Positions 8,718 to 16,367 of a stretch of DNA of 42,278 nt are shown one piece after another. Each line of letters opens with the position of its first letter. Position 1 is the stretch's first letter. The notes below the pieces were generated by a model. It was not told where the DNA came from and did not search any database. It saw only the letters and a list, made by a program, of their open reading frames with translations. Origin of the DNA: an uncultured Clostridium sp. (GTDB lineage: Bacteria > Bacillota > Clostridia > Lachnospirales > Lachnospiraceae). The DNA lies in contig URUX01000002.1 in the NCBI GenBank assembly GCA_900551135.1, positions 1 to 42,278 on the forward strand. The letters are read 5' to 3'. The position numbers and the translations under genes were made by a program.

Positions 8718-9119
8718 TTATCTTTGTAAAATGAAGAAGCAGGAGCACGTCACCCCGGATGGGGTGACAGCTCCTGCTTTTTCTGCATCATTGCAAATCT
8801 CTTGAAAGGTACAAACAGGTGTTAAGAATACAGAACTTTCATTTTTCAAGAAGTTTTCTTTGCGTGGATCCGATAATCCAGCCCATTTCATCAACGGGAG
8901 ATGTTCTCCAAAAGCGTCCCGCATAGCTTCATCAGCACCACAGGATTTACAGATATAAATATCTGCATAGCGGCTCAGAGAATCGACGATCAGACACCTA
9001 TTTAACGGGGTGCCGCAGCGCAGGCACATGGGCGGTTCTTTGACATCGGGAGCGAAGGCTTTTTTGTCTTCGCACCATATAGCTTCCAGCATATGTTTCG
9101 GGTAAAATAAGATTTTCAT
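8718..9119 (-). CDS. ICE accessory zinc-ribbon protein
   Basis: A 133-residue protein with two CxxC pairs, PMCLRCGTPLNRC and YICKSCGADEAMRDA, forming a likely zinc ribbon. The start has a GAGGA ribosome site. Similar small proteins (a short N-terminal FYPKHM segment, then the ribbon) occur among accessory genes of Lachnospiraceae ICEs, but no function is known. It is the last gene of a minus-strand run of ICE genes from 11566 and lies 51 bases after the DUF4313 gene. Confidence 0.6.
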   Translation of the reverse strand: MKILFYPKHMLEAIWCEDKKAFAPDVKEPPMCLRCGTPLNRCLIVDSLSRYADIYICKSCGADEAMRDAFGEHLPLMKWAGLSDPRKENFLKNESSVFLTPVCTFQEICNDAEKAGAVTPSGVTCSCFFILQR

Positions 9120-9170
9120 TACATTTTCCTCTGTTAAAATGGTTTATTGATTGGTTTCCCAACATCAGTT

Positions 9171-9551
9171 TTATCCCCCGTACAGGGAGTCCCATATTTC
9201 AAGATAATGTGCATAGCCGTCCGGATCAAACTCCTGTAAACAGTCGCTGCGGAAACGGTATTCCGGATAACAGCAGAATCCGCTGGTGGAAAAAACGCCC
9301 GTGGGAACCGCCAAACCGTGACGGACAATCCATGCGAGGATATCGTTCCCGTTATTATTGGTATCAATGAATGCATGGTTTTTCTTCATGGGTCTTCCTA
9401 GATTCACGGTCAGCACATTCCAGGGCTCTGGTTTTCCGTTGTTCCAAGCGGGCATTGGAATTGCAAGGTTTCCATTCGGATAAGTAGAAATCGAAAGCTG
9501 TATTGGGTAAATTTTTCCATAGAAATCTAAATCAAAGGTCTTCATAATCAT
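9171..9551 (-). CDS. DUF4313-family protein
   Basis: A 126-residue protein with the DUF4313 signature: WNVLTVNLGRP, HAFIDTNNNGNDILAWI, STSGFCCYPEYRF and a C-terminal FDPDGYAHYLE. The family is common on plasmids and ICEs of Firmicutes and has no known function. Two starts are possible, ATG 9551 or ATG 9545, both after AAAGGAG; the second has better spacing. It belongs to the run of accessory ICE genes on the minus strand. Confidence 0.75.
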   Translation of the reverse strand: MIMKTFDLDFYGKIYPIQLSISTYPNGNLAIPMPAWNNGKPEPWNVLTVNLGRPMKKNHAFIDTNNNGNDILAWIVRHGLAVPTGVFSTSGFCCYPEYRFRSDCLQEFDPDGYAHYLEIWDSLYGG

Positions 9552-9584
9552 AAAACTCCTTTCAGTGTATTGGAGGTTTGTAAG

Positions 9585-10766
9585 TCACATAAATTCAAAC
9601 AGGCTTATCTGGCGCGGTTTCTTTTGCTCCGTTTCCAGATATTCCTCATGCTGCTTTTCCAAAAACCGGATTTTTTCACTTCCGAACCATTTCATAGCGT
9701 AGAGATAATCAAGAGAACTGTCGGGAATGCTTTGCCAGCCGTTTTGTATGATTTTTTCTGCCAGCTTTTGTTCTCTTTTTTCTCTCCGATTATTTTTGCG
9801 CTGCCGTTTAGTTTCTTTGGCTTGTTTAATCTGGTCAGAGGCGTGTGTGACACGGATTCCGTTCCGAATATCTTCTAAATCCTGATTGAGATCCCGGCTT
9901 TCCCGTTGCTGAACCTTTACATTCAATATCTCAATTTTCCAGCCATACAAAAGCATTTGCCAGGAATAAGGGCTGGCGGCTTTCCTAAGAATGTCTTTTT
10001 GGCAGTATCGCATAATATCCCCGCAGATAGTAAGGGACGTGTTCTTTTCAAGAAAACGGCAGCCCTTCTTTATGCTGATTTCTTCCTGACCGTTAAAAAG
10101 GGTATCGTCCCGGCGGATGCTAGTGATTTTGACATCAAAAAAGATATTTCCTCGTTTTTTAGAAATGGGGGTGTGCTTTAAATTGCAGGTGCCGCCGATA
10201 TTCTGGCAACTCCTCGCACAAGTCAGCGGGTCATAGGTTTGCCTCCATTTTTCTGCCCAACTATCATATTGGGTATGCCAGTGACAGACATGATGCTGCT
10301 TCTGAAATACAAATTCTTCATACTTATCACGGATGCGCCGGTTATTCTCATCCAGAATCTTTTGACCACTCTGCTCGTAGTCATAAGGAGCATGGACTTC
10401 GTGGCAGTTGCATTGACTGATTTTGGCAAGACCGCCTCCGCTAAGATGGTTTAGAAGGGGATGCCGTAGGGAGCAGTTTTCTTTTCCGTAGGGGCAGGTT
10501 GTCACTGGATTATTATTTTCCGGTTTCCAGTCGATGCCACCGTAGGACATATATCCATGGGAGAAATTTTGCCCTGGATACAACAGGCCACAGCCAGTTG
10601 CGTATACCTTTTCATTTCGATACCAGTTTTCATAATCAAATCCGCCTAAAACATCGAATAGATGCCGGCTGCAGTAAGGATTGGGCAGTCGGGCATAATC
10701 AGGATAATTCTCAAAGCTGTATCCCTGTTCAAACAGCCGTTGTGTAAACAGGTTGTAATCTTTCAT
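9585..10766 (-). CDS. Cysteine-rich ICE protein with clamp-like C-terminal motif
   Basis: A 393-residue protein of unknown function. The ATG at 10766 is preferred over GTG 10775 because TAGGTGGG lies just upstream of it. The N-terminal 220 residues are rich in Cys and His (TTCPYGKENCSLRHP, QCNCHEVHAPY, LTCARSCQNIGGTCNLKH), suggesting several metal sites. Residues near 310-350 are strongly basic (KETKRQRKNNRREKREQK). The protein ends in RQISLFEFM, which fits the QxxLF-type motif that binds the DNA polymerase sliding clamp. Together these suggest a nucleic-acid protein active during element replication; this is inference. It starts 10 bases after the stop of the upstream small zinc-finger gene. 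Confidence 0.6.
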   Translation of the reverse strand: MKDYNLFTQRLFEQGYSFENYPDYARLPNPYCSRHLFDVLGGFDYENWYRNEKVYATGCGLLYPGQNFSHGYMSYGGIDWKPENNNPVTTCPYGKENCSLRHPLLNHLSGGGLAKISQCNCHEVHAPYDYEQSGQKILDENNRRIRDKYEEFVFQKQHHVCHWHTQYDSWAEKWRQTYDPLTCARSCQNIGGTCNLKHTPISKKRGNIFFDVKITSIRRDDTLFNGQEEISIKKGCRFLEKNTSLTICGDIMRYCQKDILRKAASPYSWQMLLYGWKIEILNVKVQQRESRDLNQDLEDIRNGIRVTHASDQIKQAKETKRQRKNNRREKREQKLAEKIIQNGWQSIPDSSLDYLYAMKWFGSEKIRFLEKQHEEYLETEQKKPRQISLFEFM

Positions 10767-10775
10767 AATACCCAC

Positions 10776-10982
10776 CTACAATCCCATGCAGGGCCGCATT
10801 CCAAAATAATGTTCCATGCGGTTTCGCAGCGCTTCTATATCCATATCGTACTCTTTGGCAAGGCAGGCTTCACAGCAGGCATACCGATAAGTAAGGGTTT
10901 TTGAGATGCGCTTGTCCCAGCTGTTAATCTGTTTACCGCAACTATTGCAGGCTTCATTCAGCCAGCGTATTTTTTGTTCCAT
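10776..10982 (-). CDS. Small ICE zinc-finger protein
   Basis: A 68-residue protein with CNSCGKQINSWDKRIS and YACCEACLAKEYDMD, two CxxC pairs about 27 residues apart that should bind one zinc ion. It ends FGMRPCMGL. Proteins of this kind recur in Lachnospiraceae ICEs next to the larger cysteine-rich gene, as here, and are probably co-transcribed with it. The ribosome site is GGAAGGTGG. Function is unknown. Confidence 0.65.
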   Translation of the reverse strand: MEQKIRWLNEACNSCGKQINSWDKRISKTLTYRYACCEACLAKEYDMDIEALRNRMEHYFGMRPCMGL

Positions 10983-11039
10983 CGAATTCCACCTTCCTTA
11001 TAAAAAAACCAAGTTTTCCAGTTCGAGTGTTTTATGGTG

Positions 11040-11566
11040 TCAGGCTGCCGTCTGAGTTGTCCGGTCGTTTTTGGGTTCTATATATACGGTCAGCAGCACA
11101 CCTTCTCTTACTTCCCAGGGGATCCATACACCATCTCGGCTGATACAGCCGGATGCCTCGTTATAAATTTCGGGCGGTTTGGGCGGATCAGCAAAGCATT
11201 CCGGTGTCAGATACAGCAGAAGATGATTGTCATAAAATGGTTTTAGCGCATTGTCAATCTGGTTTTTTAATTCCAGAGCCAGCGCATCAATTTCTGCCAA
11301 ATCCTGCCTGCGAAATGCGGCAGCGGAAATCTGTTTCAGTAATCCTGATTGCTGGATTGCATTTTCAATCAGAGGACGTGCCTCCTCAAAAAAGTCTTTC
11401 CGGATACGAATATCCCGCAGCGTAATCGATTTGACATAGGCGGTAGCGGCCTGGGCGATATCCTGACATAATCTGTCAAAGGGTTTCTTGTATTTGGTTT
11501 AAAAGCCGTGTGTCTTGGAGTTATAAAATATTTATACCACTCAATGTCACGGATTCTGTCATCCAT
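11040..11566 (-). pseudogene. Frameshifted ICE accessory protein
   Basis: The frame opening at ATG 11566 (ribosome site AGGGAG) reads MDDRIRDIEWYKYFITPRH and reaches FKPNTR. It then has to shift by one base near 11490, in an AAACCC context, to continue as PFDRLCQDIAQAATAYVKSI, RKDFFEEARPLI and LAEIDALALELKNQID, ending at 11040 after VYIEPKNDRTTQTAA. The joined product is about 175 residues, soluble and helical in the middle. I do not recognise a named domain. It is the first gene of the minus-strand ICE accessory run. Confidence 0.55.
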
Positions 11567-11722
11567 AACACCACTCCCTAGTTCGCAATTATGCGAACGG
11601 CACACAGGCGGTGGGCATCACTTCCTTTCTAGGGCTTTGCGATAGTGTGTAACCACCGCCTTGCTGATATTATTTATATTGAAAAAGTCTGATTTTTGAA
11701 ATTACTTCTATTCTATGAAATG

Positions 11723-11763
11723 CAAAAAGCGGCTCTCATCCAACCATTGGGATATCAGCCGCT
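11723..11763 (-). terminator. Terminator of the long envelope array
   Basis: On the minus strand AGCGGCT pairs with AGCCGCT across a 22-base loop and is followed by TTTTTGC. It lies 42 bases after the last gene of the 30748-11805 array and marks its 3' end. The rest of the 11573-11804 gap shows nothing else. Confidence 0.7.
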
Positions 11764-11804
11764 TATCTCTGTATGTTAATTCTTGCTTTTATAGCCTCTT
11801 TTAT

Positions 11805-12269
11805 TTAATTCCGTCGCCTTCTCGCATTGCGCAGCCGAATCCGCTTTACACTCTGTAAGATGTACACCACGCCTCCTACTATGCTCAATGCTCCCATAAA
11901 GTTCCATTTCCATACCTCCCAAATAGTTCCTGCTGATGAAACTACAAATTCACCATCCTCAGCTTTGTAGACATAGAGATTTTTCGTAGAAAATGGTCTT
12001 GTATCTTCTCTTGAGGAAACGGTGTAAATTTCACCGCATACATAATATTCCCATTCTGCCAGATAATAACTTCTTTTTTCAGGCTTAGCATTGGAATCAT
12101 CTTCAAAATATGTGATTTCCTCTGAAGATACTAATTTTGCTTCTACTTTATAATGCTCTTTTGCCGCGATATATCTTACCCGTTCTCCATTGATCCAAAT
12201 TAATCCGAGGATACCTGCCAAAATCAGTACAATTCCTATCAGCAAATCCCTCTTATCCTGTTTCAGCAT
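11805..12269 (-). CDS. Two-TM membrane protein, DUF3592-like
   Basis: A 154-residue protein with membrane segments near 10-26 (LIGIVLILAGILGLIWI) and 122-138 (FMGALSIVGGVVYIL). Between them is an extracytoplasmic beta-rich region with AKLVSSEEITYFEDD and YYLAEWEYYVCGEIYTV, the pattern of DUF3592-type proteins. The C terminus is a basic cytoplasmic tail. Its ATG overlaps the end of the DHH phosphoesterase gene by 7 bases, and its ribosome site (GGAGGGAGGG) lies inside that gene, so the two are translationally coupled. Function is unknown. It is the last gene of the array. Confidence 0.6.
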   Translation of the reverse strand: MLKQDKRDLLIGIVLILAGILGLIWINGERVRYIAAKEHYKVEAKLVSSEEITYFEDDSNAKPEKRSYYLAEWEYYVCGEIYTVSSREDTRPFSTKNLYVYKAEDGEFVVSSAGTIWEVWKWNFMGALSIVGGVVYILQSVKRIRLRNARRRRN

Positions 12270-13240
12270 ATCCCTCCCTCCATTTCACGCAAAAATGAAT
12301 CTCGAATAAATTCTCTTGGATAACGCCCCAACAGGACTTCTTGCTCTTTGCGAATCAGCCCACCTGCCATGGAAGCATGTCCACCTCCACTCCCAATATC
12401 TTTCAGAACGTGATGGAGCAGATTCCCAGCGTGAATCTCTGGATCTTCCGAGCGAACAGATAGCTTTATACCATCCTCTCTCTGTGAAAACACAACTGCA
12501 ACCTCAACTTCAATCAAGGCGAGAATAAAATCGGAAAGAATTGCAATCAATGCATCGGGGCATGAAAAAGAAATACAGGAAAATCCTGTCTTTCCATAAA
12601 TTTCGATATTCTCAATGGCTGCGCCATATGCTTTCAAATCTTTAAATTCCATATTGTTTCTCTCCAGGCATGACAATTTCTCCTGATTACAGTATGAAAA
12701 CAAGAATTCAAACATTTTAATATCCAAATCTGTTACGCCTCTTGTAAACTGCAAGGTATCCATTTTTAAACCATAAAGAAGAACTGTAGCCACATCTGGA
12801 CTCGGTATGTGCTTCAAATCCTTATAATATTCTGCAATCAGCGTAGAGCATGCCCCTGTTATGCGTATATCCTGATATTTGTATTCTGTCTGAACAAAGA
12901 TGGGATGGTGGTCAATACAGGCGATTTCGTCTCCTACAAAATCTGTGATATTTCCACTGTGCTTTTGGGAATCCACACAAATGATATAATCATCCTCCCT
13001 CATCTTTGGACGCAAATTCTTATATGCCAGCATGGTTATCTGAAACATATCCAAAAGCTTGGAAGCGCTTAATTTATCAATCCTGCCATCATAGCAAAGT
13101 TCCGATGGCACATCGTATATTTTCAATAACTGTTGAAGACCATAAGCAGAAGCAATCGCATCCGGGTCTGGGAAATTATGGGTTTGAATGTAAACATTGT
13201 GTCCTCTGCATAATGTAACAAGATTATAAAAACTGCTCAT
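12263..13240 (-). CDS. DHH-family phosphoesterase (NrnA-like)
   Basis: A 325-residue protein with the motifs of the DHH/DHHA1 superfamily: HNFPDPDAIAS (motif I), CVDSQKHSGN (motif II), CIDHHPIF (the DHH motif) and a C-terminal GSGGGHASMAGG (DHHA1 substrate site). Relatives such as NrnA degrade short oligonucleotides, pAp or cyclic dinucleotide products using manganese. The length fits NrnA. Motif I has N-F-P-D-P-D, so the first histidine of the classical DHxxPDxD pattern is shifted one residue upstream of NF. It lies within an envelope-related array, which is unusual. The start follows AAAGGAG. The substrate cannot be assigned from sequence. Confidence 0.85.
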   Translation of the reverse strand: MSSFYNLVTLCRGHNVYIQTHNFPDPDAIASAYGLQQLLKIYDVPSELCYDGRIDKLSASKLLDMFQITMLAYKNLRPKMREDDYIICVDSQKHSGNITDFVGDEIACIDHHPIFVQTEYKYQDIRITGACSTLIAEYYKDLKHIPSPDVATVLLYGLKMDTLQFTRGVTDLDIKMFEFLFSYCNQEKLSCLERNNMEFKDLKAYGAAIENIEIYGKTGFSCISFSCPDALIAILSDFILALIEVEVAVVFSQREDGIKLSVRSEDPEIHAGNLLHHVLKDIGSGGGHASMAGGLIRKEQEVLLGRYPREFIRDSFLREMEGGIC

Positions 13241-13303
13241 ATAACTCCTTTCAATATACTCGTCACTGGCTTGCTTTATGCAGCCCAGGGATCTTCCGAA
13301 GCG

Positions 13304-13340
13304 GGAGGGATAATACTCCCAAAGAGAGTATTATCCCTCC
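13304..13340. terminator. 15-bp perfect hairpin between array genes
   Basis: GGAGGGATAATACTC (13304-13318) pairs perfectly with GAGTATTATCCCTCC (13326-13340) around a 7-base loop. A T-run follows on the plus strand (TTTT at 13341) but not on the minus strand, where the array is transcribed. It may act as a partial terminator or an mRNA-stability element between the zinc-ribbon gene and the DHH gene. Confidence 0.55.
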
Positions 13341-13399
13341 TTTTCGCACAAGGTAATACGCCTTCTGCTATCTGCACCGGTAGTAGCAACGCTTTACCA

Positions 13400-15067
13400 T
13401 CAGAGCAGAATAGAAACCGTACTTCCAATCAATACAAAAAACAGAATCGCCGCCCCCAAAAAACCAATAACTCCCATATTTCTAAAGAAGCTAACTATCG
13501 TAAGCCGCTTTCCATTTTTTCCTTTTTGTCCGATACCAAACATGGAGAGAATTCCTATTTTCCTGTCAGAGCGCGTACCAATCCTACGCTTTTTTCTCCC
13601 TGGCAACAGCTCATATAAAATAGGGTGATTGTAAACGTCCCGCCGCACTCCCTTAACTAGATAAAGAATCGCGATAAATCCTGCCAATACATACCATGCC
13701 GAGCCATAAAGAAATCTGTATCCTTCGCCAAAGTTTTCTCCAGGCTCCAAATAAGTCCACCGCACAAACGCAGCCAAAATTGCAGGTAGGAATACAGTCA
13801 AACCGATATTCAGGACAATCTGAAACCATCTGCCAAAACTGTAAAACCGGATTTGAACCGGAACTTTCTTTCCTTCTCTGTTTTTTTCGTAGAACACGGG
13901 AGTATTATCATAAGAGTCCTTATATCCGTCTTTCCTTTCCTCTATTTTCAACTTCCCGGATTCCCGACTTGCCCTTGAAATTTCGGATCGCAATGTAATT
14001 CTGCGAATCAGGGAATTTCTTCCTTCGCTCATAACTGTGAAAAAAATACATCCAAATACAAAGCAAGAAAGCAGCATAGGCTCCAAAGCAAAGTGATAAA
14101 AGTATCCAGTCAAAAAGGTTGCAAGCATTGTATAAATAAATGGTTCAATCATCCACGGATTTGTCTTTTTTATCTGTTGTTTTGATACAGAAATCCGTCC
14201 GGTCTGTCCGTTCATCACGGCTGTCAGCTTTCCAGATTTAATAAAGTAGACTGGGAGCAGAGCAGGGACTGCACTGATATTTCCCGTTTCTACCTGGACA
14301 CAGACACCACTTGACTGCATGACCCTTTCCACCTCCGGCAAAAAATCCTCTGTGGCCTTCTCCCGGATGCGACGATCTGCCTCTGCTTCCGAAATATCTG
14401 AAAGTTTTACATGATGACCTGCTATATAGCCATATTCAAAAGGGCGGGCTGCCGACCAGTCAAAGGGAGTTATCCCATCAAGCGTCAGATTATCCATCTG
14501 CCTTGACAAATTGACTGCCGTACTTTCCAGATATCCAGCACAGCTGTATGTACGGTTATTTCCATCCCTTGTAACCGTTCCGTATACTGGTCCGCGGATT
14601 ACATAATAGGGAAGATAATATCCCTGAAATCTACCCATATTGGAAACAATGCTCCTCCCCTCCGGAGTATTCTCATGTTCATTTCCCCACTCAAGCATCC
14701 GTTTTCTGGCTTTCTCAGGAGTGATAAAAAAAGGAATAATCAGTTCCGGCATTCGTTCTGCTTCTGCCAGTTCCTTCCGAATCAGCTTACCGCCGCAAAA
14801 ATCACAGGTTTCTGATGCTTCACCTCTTTCAAATACGATTTGAGCGCCGCAGCCAGGGCAGGAATATTCTTCCAGTGTAAGTCCTGCCGGATTAACGGCA
14901 TGATTCTGCTTTTGCAATGTTCTCCAACGAAAAACAACCTCTTTGGATTCCTGAATCCCAGTCAACGCCCCGCAGCTTGCACAGGCGTATGTCTGCCGCA
15001 CAATATCAAACCCAACTGGTGCTCCACAATTTTTACAATACACCCGTAAGGGATTCCTATTTTCCAT
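13400..15067 (-). CDS. Double zinc-ribbon membrane protein (YdjG-like), copy 2
   Basis: A 555-residue protein. The start is ATG 15067, directly after AAAGGAGATGGGAGT. Two N-terminal zinc ribbons (CKNCGAPVGF with CASCGAL; CPGCGAQI with CDFCGGKL) precede the stretch LIIPFFITPEKARKRMLEW and a beta-rich domain containing YLPYYVIRGPVYG and PFDWSAARPFEYGYIAGHHV. Four or five membrane segments follow (near 320-350, 430-455, 470-490 and 530-555). The architecture matches the gene at 25792-26886 and Bacillus YdjG, part of the PspA-associated membrane complex. Compared with that paralogue it has an extra C-terminal membrane region of about 200 residues. Its role here is inferred from that likeness. Confidence 0.7.
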   Translation of the reverse strand: MENRNPLRVYCKNCGAPVGFDIVRQTYACASCGALTGIQESKEVVFRWRTLQKQNHAVNPAGLTLEEYSCPGCGAQIVFERGEASETCDFCGGKLIRKELAEAERMPELIIPFFITPEKARKRMLEWGNEHENTPEGRSIVSNMGRFQGYYLPYYVIRGPVYGTVTRDGNNRTYSCAGYLESTAVNLSRQMDNLTLDGITPFDWSAARPFEYGYIAGHHVKLSDISEAEADRRIREKATEDFLPEVERVMQSSGVCVQVETGNISAVPALLPVYFIKSGKLTAVMNGQTGRISVSKQQIKKTNPWMIEPFIYTMLATFLTGYFYHFALEPMLLSCFVFGCIFFTVMSEGRNSLIRRITLRSEISRASRESGKLKIEERKDGYKDSYDNTPVFYEKNREGKKVPVQIRFYSFGRWFQIVLNIGLTVFLPAILAAFVRWTYLEPGENFGEGYRFLYGSAWYVLAGFIAILYLVKGVRRDVYNHPILYELLPGRKKRRIGTRSDRKIGILSMFGIGQKGKNGKRLTIVSFFRNMGVIGFLGAAILFFVLIGSTVSILL

Positions 15068-15160
15068 ACTCCCATCTCCTTTCACTACGCGACACAACCG
15101 GCCTCTCCTCCTGATATCAGCTATAGAACTGCACCTCGTTTCAGGCTGTTCTAACGCTTA

Positions 15161-16354
15161 TCATTCCGCACGTAGAACAAATCCACTCTCATCCGGGTCT
15201 ACCTCTCGTAGCAGGATGGAGCCATCGTAGCCGCTGAGTTCAATTGTAAAACGGCGCAGGTCGCCTTCCACATCCCTATAGGAGATGCCATAAGCGGGCA
15301 GAGTGTCGGGGAAGATGAGCTGTACCGCAATGAGCATGTTTGGGGGCATGGTTTCCCATTGGCAGTCATTCCCCGGAAGGGTGGCCGAGAATGTCACGGT
15401 CCCGTCATCCGCCACATCCTCCACAAACAGGTTCAAGATGCTCATATCTGTCACTCGGCTGTCCGTGGTAAAGAGAAGACAGCAGGCATCCGGGCCGTCA
15501 TACAGGGTGACCCAGTCGTAATCCCCGTCCCCAACCTCTGTCAGATACTGGACCGACACAGGAAACTCGGATTCATTGGCACTTTCGTCGCCCGTCCCGG
15601 AAAATGGTGTGAGAGGCAGAGGTTCTCCGGCAGGATCCAGTGCCCAGAACTCCTCTGCGGTCATGTCTGACTTCTCGGATTCCAATGGATCCCAACTTCC
15701 GGTTTCGTTGTAATAGACCACATGATTACCGTCACTATTGAGGCCGGTAAATAGGAAACTCTCACATTCCAGTTCGGTTCCGTCTTTCGTGAGATAAAAC
15801 ACGCCCTGTCCGTTTTCCGCCGCGCTATTGTCACCGTAGTAGTAGAAATGTCCATCGCCCATGTAGACGTAGCTGTTGCGGTACCAGCCCTCAAAGATCA
15901 ATTTCGGCTTGCCGTCCACCAGGGTATAGAGAGCATTGGTCATTCCGTAGAGCCCTCCTACCGCCAACTCTGGGATACCATCGCCGCTCAGATCTTCTAT
16001 CAGATAACCCATCTCATACACAGCATTGTCTCCTACGGCTCGGGCCATCTCCAAAACCCCCATATCACCAGGCTTATCGCTGTCCTGACCAAATGGATCA
16101 GACACCAAAGCGCGAAAGTGCTCCACTAGCTCACTGTAAGCTAGCTCAGGAGCAATAGTCTGCTCCGATGCCTGCTCCAGGTCCTTCGTGATTATCGGCT
16201 TTTTATCTCCCTGCTCCGGAATCTGTTGATCTGGTATACAAACAGGCGATGATTCCTCACCGCTGGGCGAACTGTTTACCGCTGGCTGTCCACCGCAGGC
16301 TGTCATGGTCGCCAACATCAAAATATTCAACAAACAAGCAACATATCGTTTCAT
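15161..16354 (-). CDS. Lipoprotein with EF-hand-like surface domain
   Basis: A 397-residue lipoprotein. The signal peptide ends in the lipobox ATMTAC, with Cys20 as the lipidation site. After a Ser/Glu-rich linker, residues 70-245 form a domain with LVEHFRALVSDPFG, YLIEDLSGDGIPELAVGGLY (the loop D-L-S-G-D-G at 121-126 resembles a calcium-binding loop) and ALYTLVDGKPKL. The same domain forms the C-terminal half of the neighbouring lipoprotein at 16368-17837. The last 140 residues are a separate beta-rich part with YDGPDACCLLFTTD. The ligand is unknown. The gene follows its relative by 13 bases and has a strong AAGGAGTGAG ribosome site. Confidence 0.7.
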   Translation of the reverse strand: MKRYVACLLNILMLATMTACGGQPAVNSSPSGEESSPVCIPDQQIPEQGDKKPIITKDLEQASEQTIAPELAYSELVEHFRALVSDPFGQDSDKPGDMGVLEMARAVGDNAVYEMGYLIEDLSGDGIPELAVGGLYGMTNALYTLVDGKPKLIFEGWYRNSYVYMGDGHFYYYGDNSAAENGQGVFYLTKDGTELECESFLFTGLNSDGNHVVYYNETGSWDPLESEKSDMTAEEFWALDPAGEPLPLTPFSGTGDESANESEFPVSVQYLTEVGDGDYDWVTLYDGPDACCLLFTTDSRVTDMSILNLFVEDVADDGTVTFSATLPGNDCQWETMPPNMLIAVQLIFPDTLPAYGISYRDVEGDLRRFTIELSGYDGSILLREVDPDESGFVLRAE

Positions 16355-16367
16355 ATTCTCTCACTCC

